Assembly: GCA_003526375.1 (NCBI GenBank)
Contig: DPDG01000066.1
Location: forward strand, 1 to 47,571
Source of the DNA: Lentisphaeria bacterium
GTDB lineage: Bacteria; Verrucomicrobiota; Lentisphaeria; Victivallales; UBA1829
Length of the DNA stretch: 47,571 nt
Direction of reading: 5' to 3'
The position numbers and the translations under genes were made by a program. Each line of letters begins with the position of its first letter. Positions within the stretch are counted from its first letter, which is position 1. Positions 42,633-47,571 of this stretch are shown here, in pieces. The notes under the pieces are model-generated. The model searched no databases. It was not told the DNA's origin and was given only the letters and a program-made list of their open reading frames with translations.

Positions 42633-44396
42633 ATGAATCAAAATCGTTATCAGTTGTTTCTGCGCAGAATCTGGGTCATATTGTATGATTACTATTTTCT
42701 GCATGGCATGGTCCATGTCTATGCAAAAATCGGGCAGAGCAGTTTTTTTCTGATCTGGGCAATCGCCACGGGAATTCTGACCGGATGCGCCATTGTCCTG
42801 ATCCGCCTCATCGCGGGAAGTCTGGAGGAGGTGTTCCTGTTTCACAACTACCCGGTCAGCCTGACGCCGATCCTGATTTTCGCACCGCTTGCGGGAATTG
42901 CGGTCTCCTGCGCAATCAAAAGCTGGCTGAGCCATTCCAACAGTTCAGCGGACATGACGCTGCTGATTCAATCCATACGCGAACGCAATCCGAAACTCAT
43001 CAAACTTGAAACGCTGTCGCACATCTTCGCAAGCTCCCTGACCGTCGGAACGGGCGGCTCCGCAGGACTCACGACCCCCAGCGTGCTGACGGGCGCCTCC
43101 ATCGGCGGCAACATCGGGCGCATGCTCCACATCGCGCCCGACAAATCCATACGGCTGATGAGCTGCGGGACCGCCGCGGGAATCGCCGCAATCTTCGGCA
43201 GTCCCATCGCAGGTGTCCTTTTCGCCGTCGAGGTGCTTCTGCCGCAGATGAGCATCGGAACCCTTGTGCCGGTCCTGCTTGCCGCGGCATCGGCGACCGT
43301 GATCGCCCAGATCACCCTCGGAAGCATGCCTTTCTTCCATATGCCGGTCCATGCATGGGCAGTCGAAACGATCCCGCTTTACGCGGTGCTCGGAGTCTTC
43401 TGTGCCCTGACCGGTATCTACATGATCCGGACCAATTACGCACTCAGCGAAAAACTCATGCGGTGGTTCCCGAAAACCGGACGGCGGATGCTTGCCGGAG
43501 GATTCCTTGTCTCCGTTCTGATTTTACTCCTGCCGACACTCTCCGGCGAAGGTATTTTCTTTATTCAGGAGCTCCTGCGCGAGCATACCCTGAACGGCGC
43601 ACCGATATCATTCCTCGGCTCTCTGGGAGTTTCGCAGACAGCCTCGGTTCTGCTCCTTGCAGGGATGCTTGTCCTCATCAAGATCATCGCCACATCCGTC
43701 ACGCTCGCATGCGGAGGCTCAGGCGGGTTCTTTGCGCCGTCCCTCTTTACGGGCGCCTTTGCCGGCTTTCTTCTGGAACGGTTCTTCCACCTGTTTCACT
43801 GGCAGAAAACCGACGACGCGAATTTCATTGCGCTCGGAATGTGCGGCGTTTTCACATCCACGTTTCATGCGCCGCTCACGGGAATCTTTCTGGTCGTGGA
43901 AATGACCGGCAGCTATGCACTGATGATCCCGCTGATCGTTGTCGGAGCAATTTCCTACTTCATCACGGTCTTTTTCGAGGACAGCTCCATTTACACGCGG
44001 GACCCGCACGCCTATGACGACGCGTATGCGCCGGAATCCAATCCGGGCGATCCCGAAACAATCGCTCTTCTCGTCAACCGGAATTTCACGCCGATTTCTG
44101 CGGAAAACACCCCCGACTGGAAATCAATCATCGCCTCGGCGGACGGCAATGATTTTCCGGTGCTGGACAAGAACGGCATGCTTCTCGGAATCGTGCGCAG
44201 GAATCTGGTCAGCGACAGCGAGACCGCAATTTTTGACCTTGCCTTTCTGATCACCCATCCGCTGGGTGTGGTAAAAACCACGGACTCCCCTCTCCTTGTG
44301 CGCGCAGCCATGAAAATATTTTCACTGGATCAGCTCCCCGTCACGGATTCTCGCAGGCGTTTCGCCGGCTTCATCTCAAAAGACAAGATCGGCTGA
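42633..44396 (+). CDS. ClC-family chloride channel/antiporter with CBS-like tail
   Basis: A 587-residue ClC protein. The conserved membrane core is present: TVGTGGSAGLTTPS (137-150), GSPIAGVLFAVEVLL and LACGGSGGFFAPSLFTGAFAG. In standard ClCs the first motif reads GREGP; here it is Gly145-Leu-Thr-Thr-Pro149, so the gating glutamate is replaced by Thr147. Residues about 480-587 form a CBS-domain-like regulatory tail. GGGGGGATCGGG is the ribosome site. Expected to be an inner-membrane dimer; without the glutamate it should not exchange protons in the usual way. Confidence 0.88.
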   Translation: MNQNRYQLFLRRIWVILYDYYFLHGMVHVYAKIGQSSFFLIWAIATGILTGCAIVLIRLIAGSLEEVFLFHNYPVSLTPILIFAPLAGIAVSCAIKSWLSHSNSSADMTLLIQSIRERNPKLIKLETLSHIFASSLTVGTGGSAGLTTPSVLTGASIGGNIGRMLHIAPDKSIRLMSCGTAAGIAAIFGSPIAGVLFAVEVLLPQMSIGTLVPVLLAAASATVIAQITLGSMPFFHMPVHAWAVETIPLYAVLGVFCALTGIYMIRTNYALSEKLMRWFPKTGRRMLAGGFLVSVLILLLPTLSGEGIFFIQELLREHTLNGAPISFLGSLGVSQTASVLLLAGMLVLIKIIATSVTLACGGSGGFFAPSLFTGAFAGFLLERFFHLFHWQKTDDANFIALGMCGVFTSTFHAPLTGIFLVVEMTGSYALMIPLIVVGAISYFITVFFEDSSIYTRDPHAYDDAYAPESNPGDPETIALLVNRNFTPISAENTPDWKSIIASADGNDFPVLDKNGMLLGIVRRNLVSDSETAIFDLAFLITHPLGVVKTTDSPLLVRAAMKIFSLDQLPVTDSRRRFAGFISKDKIG

Positions 44397-44591
44397 CAGA
44401 AAAACCTCCGTAAGACAACAGTGGAATGCAATTCCATCAAGGCAGCGTTTTCAATAAAAAAGGAATACATTTACAGTACAGAGCAAATGCAGAACCGACA
44501 TGAAAAGAGAGCAGGAGAAGAAATCCGCTCCATTCGGAAAACGCACTTCATGCGTATGGAAAACCGGCGGCTCAACCGGAGAATGCGTCAA

Positions 44592-44626
44592 AGGGGCTGT
44601 AAAGGCACCGGCTCCTCACAGCCCCT
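44592..44626 (-). terminator. Hairpin after the FAD oxidoreductase gene
   Basis: AGGGGCTGT (44592-44600) and ACAGCCCCT (44618-44626) pair perfectly over 9 bases, just beyond the oxidoreductase stop. The following T-run is short (TTTGAC). Confidence 0.6.
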
Positions 44627-44632
44627 ATTCTC

Positions 44633-46339
44633 TCACTTCACCTCAAAGGCGAACACTTTTTTCCTGCCTTCCCCATAGACACCGTCTATGACGAGGCGCA
44701 CTTTTGAAGCGGAAGCGGGAACATTTACACGCACAAACCGCTGATAATTATCGGTTTCGCGGAAAATTTCCCTGCCGTCCGCTTCAATGTGAAACTCCTT
44801 CACAAGCGTTCTCGGAGGTTCATACCTCACAGCCTCGGCAAAATAATTGGCAACCATGTTATGGGGACGGCGCTTCAAGTCACTGTCAAACGCAATCCGG
44901 ATTTCATGGAAGGAAGTTTCTTTGCCGAAATCGTATTCGACGCTGTCCCCGACTCCGCCCTCCCATGCATTGACCTCTCCGTCGATGTCGCGATCCGTCC
45001 CGCTGCGCAGCGGTTCGGGATCGCCGGAGGTCGCGCTCAACCCGGCAGTTGCGCAAAGTGCGCTGACCGGACGTTTGAAACCGGGCAGATAACAGTCGTC
45101 ATCCATCAGCATCGCCTGAATTTCGCGGATATGTTTCTTTGCGGCATCCCGCGGCGTTGCACCGTCACGGTCGGCAAAGCAGACCAGAGCGCCGACCGCC
45201 TGCCCCAGCAGAGCGCAGGTCGCCATGACGCGCGAGGAACTGAGCGCCGTATGGCTCGCGCTGATGTTGCGTCCGGCGAACAGGAGGTTGTCGATATTGA
45301 CGGAATAGATGGAACGGATCGGAATCCCGTAAGGCTGTTTCGGAACGATATTCGTATTCGGCGGTCCGAAATGTTTGAATCCGCCCGGATGATGGTCGTC
45401 GATCGGCCAGCCGCCGTATGCGATGGTGTCATCGAATTTTCCGCCGGAAAGGACATCATTCTCGTTGATGATGTAATCGCCGACATATCTGCGGCTTTCC
45501 CGCTTGCCGGGCAGGAATCCGACCCAGTCGAGCACCCAGTTGTCCGCGCCGTGATCGCCGTGGTTCTTGATATGGTCCCAGAGCCCGAACGCGGTCTTGA
45601 TGAGTTCATCGCGCAGCTCCTCCGTATCGCCGATGGAATCCTGATCGCCGCCGAGCTCCAGCCACCAGAAATTCTGCCACGGAGTAAACATATGATGACG
45701 TTCCGGAAACGAGGAATCGTCCGGATACTTTTTCGCCCACTTCGGCGGAATGAATTTCTGCGGGGAATCGGTTTCGCGCGCCTGCAGAAGACAGCTCATG
45801 CCCATGGTCTGTTTGTCCCCGGTTTCATGGGCAAGCGATTCATTGAACTCGCTTCTGGGTTCGCGCCCGAGCCGGAACTGTGCACCCGTCAGAGGAGCAA
45901 GAATACTGTCGCCGGAACAGTCCGCAAAATATTTCGCTTCGACTTCGTGAAATGTCTGCGTCGTCATCTGCCAGCCCTTGACGGACTTGATCCTGCTGCC
46001 GTCCATGACCGCATCCTGGCAGGAACAGTTGAGCAGACAGGTCAGATTGTCCTGAAATTTCACCTTTTCATAAAGAATACTGTCCCAGACGGAATAATTC
46101 GGATAGTTGTTCCGGTAGAGATTTTCGAGCCGGATCTCCTCTACGAGCCCGGTCTCCACCCAGCCCGCCGCACCGCAGATCCACATGCGGATCTCGCTGG
46201 ACGCATTGCCGCCGAGCACCGGACGTTCATGCATGAGAATGGTTTTGATTCCATGCCGCGCCGCCTGAATCGCCGCGCACATTCCTGCCAGACCGCCGCC
46301 GATCACGCAGAAGTCAGCCTGATGTTTGATTGTCTTCAT
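44633..46339 (-). CDS. FAD-dependent oxidoreductase with C-terminal beta domain
   Basis: A 568-residue flavoprotein. VIGGGLAGMCAAIQAARHGI (12-31) is the Rossmann dinucleotide site, followed by PVLGGNASSEIRMWICGAAG. NIDNLLFAGRNISASHTALS is the second FAD block, typical of a family of FAD-dependent oxidoreductases abundant in Lentisphaerae and Planctomycetes. Residues about 440-568 resemble an F5/8-type C beta-sandwich. There is no signal peptide. AAGGAGGAGAT precedes the ATG. The substrate is unknown, perhaps a sugar or glycan-derived compound. The IclR regulator upstream probably controls it. Confidence 0.88.
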   Translation of the reverse strand: MKTIKHQADFCVIGGGLAGMCAAIQAARHGIKTILMHERPVLGGNASSEIRMWICGAAGWVETGLVEEIRLENLYRNNYPNYSVWDSILYEKVKFQDNLTCLLNCSCQDAVMDGSRIKSVKGWQMTTQTFHEVEAKYFADCSGDSILAPLTGAQFRLGREPRSEFNESLAHETGDKQTMGMSCLLQARETDSPQKFIPPKWAKKYPDDSSFPERHHMFTPWQNFWWLELGGDQDSIGDTEELRDELIKTAFGLWDHIKNHGDHGADNWVLDWVGFLPGKRESRRYVGDYIINENDVLSGGKFDDTIAYGGWPIDDHHPGGFKHFGPPNTNIVPKQPYGIPIRSIYSVNIDNLLFAGRNISASHTALSSSRVMATCALLGQAVGALVCFADRDGATPRDAAKKHIREIQAMLMDDDCYLPGFKRPVSALCATAGLSATSGDPEPLRSGTDRDIDGEVNAWEGGVGDSVEYDFGKETSFHEIRIAFDSDLKRRPHNMVANYFAEAVRYEPPRTLVKEFHIEADGREIFRETDNYQRFVRVNVPASASKVRLVIDGVYGEGRKKVFAFEVK

Positions 46340-46364
46340 ATCTCCTCCTTATCTTGATTGATAT

Positions 46365-46432
46365 TGTGAAACCGCATTGAAAAGAGTTCCTCCGAACGCC
46401 TGCCGGCGATCCACCATCCTGTGAAACCGCAT
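46365..46432 (-). repeat. Direct repeats of TGTGAAACCGCAT upstream of the oxidoreductase
   Basis: The 13-mer occurs exactly at 46365-46377 and 46420-46432, 55 nt apart (about five helical turns). It lies between the IclR gene and the oxidoreductase start, a sensible place for an operator pair. Confidence 0.55.
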
Positions 46433-46511
46433 CACATTGCAACCATCCGTTTTCCTTACCATGACACTTCCTCACTTGAGATTCTGATCATTATCCTTCT
46501 TACATTGAAAC

Positions 46512-47186
46512 TTATTTCGCAATCAGCCGGACATACTCCTTCAGCTGTCTGACCAGCGGCGGAATCTCGTCGAGCGTCTTCATTCCCGATACAGCAAGCG
46601 CGGCATAAGCGGGCTCTCCGATCGTCACGGCAAGCGTATAGTGTTTTGAGTTCCGCACCAGAGCATAACCGTTCCTGCGGGTATGCAGAAGCTGCTTCGC
46701 CAGCTCAGGCGTCAATCCGGGAATATCTTCAAAGTCCCGCTCCGCCATCAGCGCGTGCCCGATGCTGGAACGTTCCCAGTCATAGAGAAAAGCCGGACTC
46801 AACCCGCTTCCCATCCCTTTTCCCCCGCTGCGATGAAACAGATAACAGACTTTCTCTTTCCAGAGAACTCCGAGTGCGACGGTTGGAACCAGTTCGCTCA
46901 GGGATTCCAGATATTGATACGCATTCCGGAGAAGTCCCGAAGAAGCCATACTCTCGACGGCAAGCACATGCAGAGCCGGACCCGGCGCGTATTTCCGCGA
47001 AGAAGTGCGATAGGCATATCCGAGATAGGCAAAGGTTTTCAGGAGACGGTTAACCCTGACCGGACTCATCCCCAGTTTTCTGGCAAGTTCCAATCCGGCA
47101 ACAGGCTCCTTATGAGTCGCAAGCTCCTCCAGAAGCGCCATGCCGTCGATCAGACCATCTACTTTTTGTGCAGGAAGCTTATTCAT
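46512..47186 (-). CDS. IclR-family transcriptional regulator
   Basis: A 224-residue regulator. The N-terminal winged helix (LIDGMALLEELATHKEPVAG, LARKLGMSPVRVNRLLKTFA, YAYRTSSRKYAPG) and the C-terminal effector domain (LLRNAYQYLESLSELVPTVA; IGHALMAERDFEDIPG; GEPAYAALAVSG) fit the IclR family. It is slightly shorter than usual (about 250). A consensus promoter with a palindrome between the boxes lies directly upstream. It probably regulates itself and the FAD oxidoreductase. Confidence 0.88.
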   Translation of the reverse strand: MNKLPAQKVDGLIDGMALLEELATHKEPVAGLELARKLGMSPVRVNRLLKTFAYLGYAYRTSSRKYAPGPALHVLAVESMASSGLLRNAYQYLESLSELVPTVALGVLWKEKVCYLFHRSGGKGMGSGLSPAFLYDWERSSIGHALMAERDFEDIPGLTPELAKQLLHTRRNGYALVRNSKHYTLAVTIGEPAYAALAVSGMKTLDEIPPLVRQLKEYVRLIAK

Positions 47187-47288
47187 AATATTACTATTAT
47201 AGCAATTTCATGAAATAAATCAAGAGGAATAAAAAGAAAAATTTGAAAAAATATAGTAAAAATGCAATATATTCAGTAAAAAATATGC
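47187..47288. promoter_or_regulatory. IclR gene promoter with perfect palindromic operator
   Basis: On the minus strand TTGATT (47218-47223) and TATAAT (47196-47201) are 16 nt apart. The 12-bp perfect palindrome ATTTCATGAAAT (47205-47216) fills the spacer, an ideal position for a repressor. The rest is A/T-rich without further recognised features. Confidence 0.65.
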
Positions 47289-47571
47289 TGGTGCAAGTCA
47301 TTGACCTGCCGCACTCCGTCGGCGCAGGCTGATCGTGCATAGCACGAAATCCCCCGCCGACGGGGGGAAAGATCATGAGGGCTACGCGGCAGGTGAGAGT
47401 CACCTGCACCTCGGCAAAACAAGTTTGCCGTATTTTTTTATATCATGGTGCAGGTGCGGCGCATCTGCCGCGATCCAACTGCGTAAGTTGGGCGTGCGTA
47501 GCACGAAATACCCCGCCGGAGCGGTCCAAGCCGCTCAGTGGCGAGAACTTGATTTATCAAGTTCGAGAGCT
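47289..47571. repeat. Tandem array of small palindromes
   Basis: No gene is seen. Two units start with TGGTGCA at 47289 and 47446. Both contain CGTGC-R-TA-GCACG followed by AAATMCCCCGCCG (47334-47359 and 47493-47518). At least ten short hairpins are tiled here, including 47389-47407 (8 bp), 47412-47430 (7 bp) and 47545-47564 (8 bp, loop TTTA). The element runs off the right edge. Confidence 0.8.
47413..47439 (+). terminator. Terminator-like hairpin within the palindrome array
   Basis: GGCAAA/TTTGCC with a 5-nt loop is followed by GTA and seven T on the plus strand, an intrinsic terminator shape. It closes the first unit of the array, so that unit could be a transcribed RNA. Confidence 0.5.

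Noticed and set aside
47520..47571. Possible tRNA end because of GTTCGAGAGCT at the edge
   Set aside because: The bases belong to an 8-bp perfect palindrome of the repeat array, and no acceptor stem or anticodon arm can be drawn.

Overview
The window looks like a chromosomal segment from a Lentisphaerota (Victivallales-like) bacterium. This is inferred from gene content only: prepilin-type proteins with an FTLIELL N-terminus and an H-Xn-D[GA]-type C-terminus sit next to secreted carbohydrate-active proteins (DUF4838, DUF6067-like, LamG, SGNH, GH29), and a GntR regulator that appears to carry a sugar-binding-type sensor leads one such cluster. There is no rRNA, tRNA, CRISPR array or transposase gene that I can see.

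Layout. (1) 47-4412, plus strand: prepilin, unknown secreted protein, DUF4838 glycosidase-like protein, ended by a hairpin shared with a convergent azoreductase. (2) 4487-13397, minus strand: azoR, a U32 protein, an AAC(3)/TIM-barrel fusion, a cyclase-family hydrolase, a GH29 fucosidase translationally coupled to rsmA, an FmdB zinc ribbon, a CorA-like transporter and serC. (3) 13601-18953, plus strand: LptF/G permease, thrC, an acyltransferase-like protein, a small secreted coiled-coil protein and a GNAT-nucleotidyltransferase fusion. (4) 19143-24179: visibly A/T-rich accessory patch with a helical protein, two paralogous TPR lipoproteins and four small membrane-anchored unknowns; it carries the scar of a tandem duplication. 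(5) 24289-28472, minus strand: TraB/GumN, MsbA-like ABC exporter, prfA, rpmE. (6) 28775-38757, plus strand: a seven-gene, tightly packed operon running GntR regulator, prepilin with an unusual long leader, LamG, CBM9/DUF6067-like, SGNH hydrolase, TIM-barrel glycosidase-like, YkgJ-like cysteine protein. (7) 38838-44396: MATE transporter, AhpD-like protein, AlbA_2 protein, ClC-type channel. (8) 44633-47186, minus strand: FAD oxidoreductase and IclR regulator, with candidate operators visible. (9) 47289 to the end: tandem array of at least ten small palindromes, with a possible related module near 5.2 kb.

How the genes fit together. The first cluster, the GntR operon, the fucosidase and perhaps the FAD oxidoreductase suggest an organism living on host or plant glycans and exporting the degrading proteins. 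The repeated pairing of glycan-active proteins with a pseudopilin-like protein in the same operon suggests a dedicated surface or secretion role for these prepilins (inference). The most unusual structures are the duplicated helical-protein/TPR-lipoprotein pair with a 65-nt perfectly conserved segment, the palindrome array at the right edge, and the prepilin leader built from pyrimidine-rich micro-repeats.
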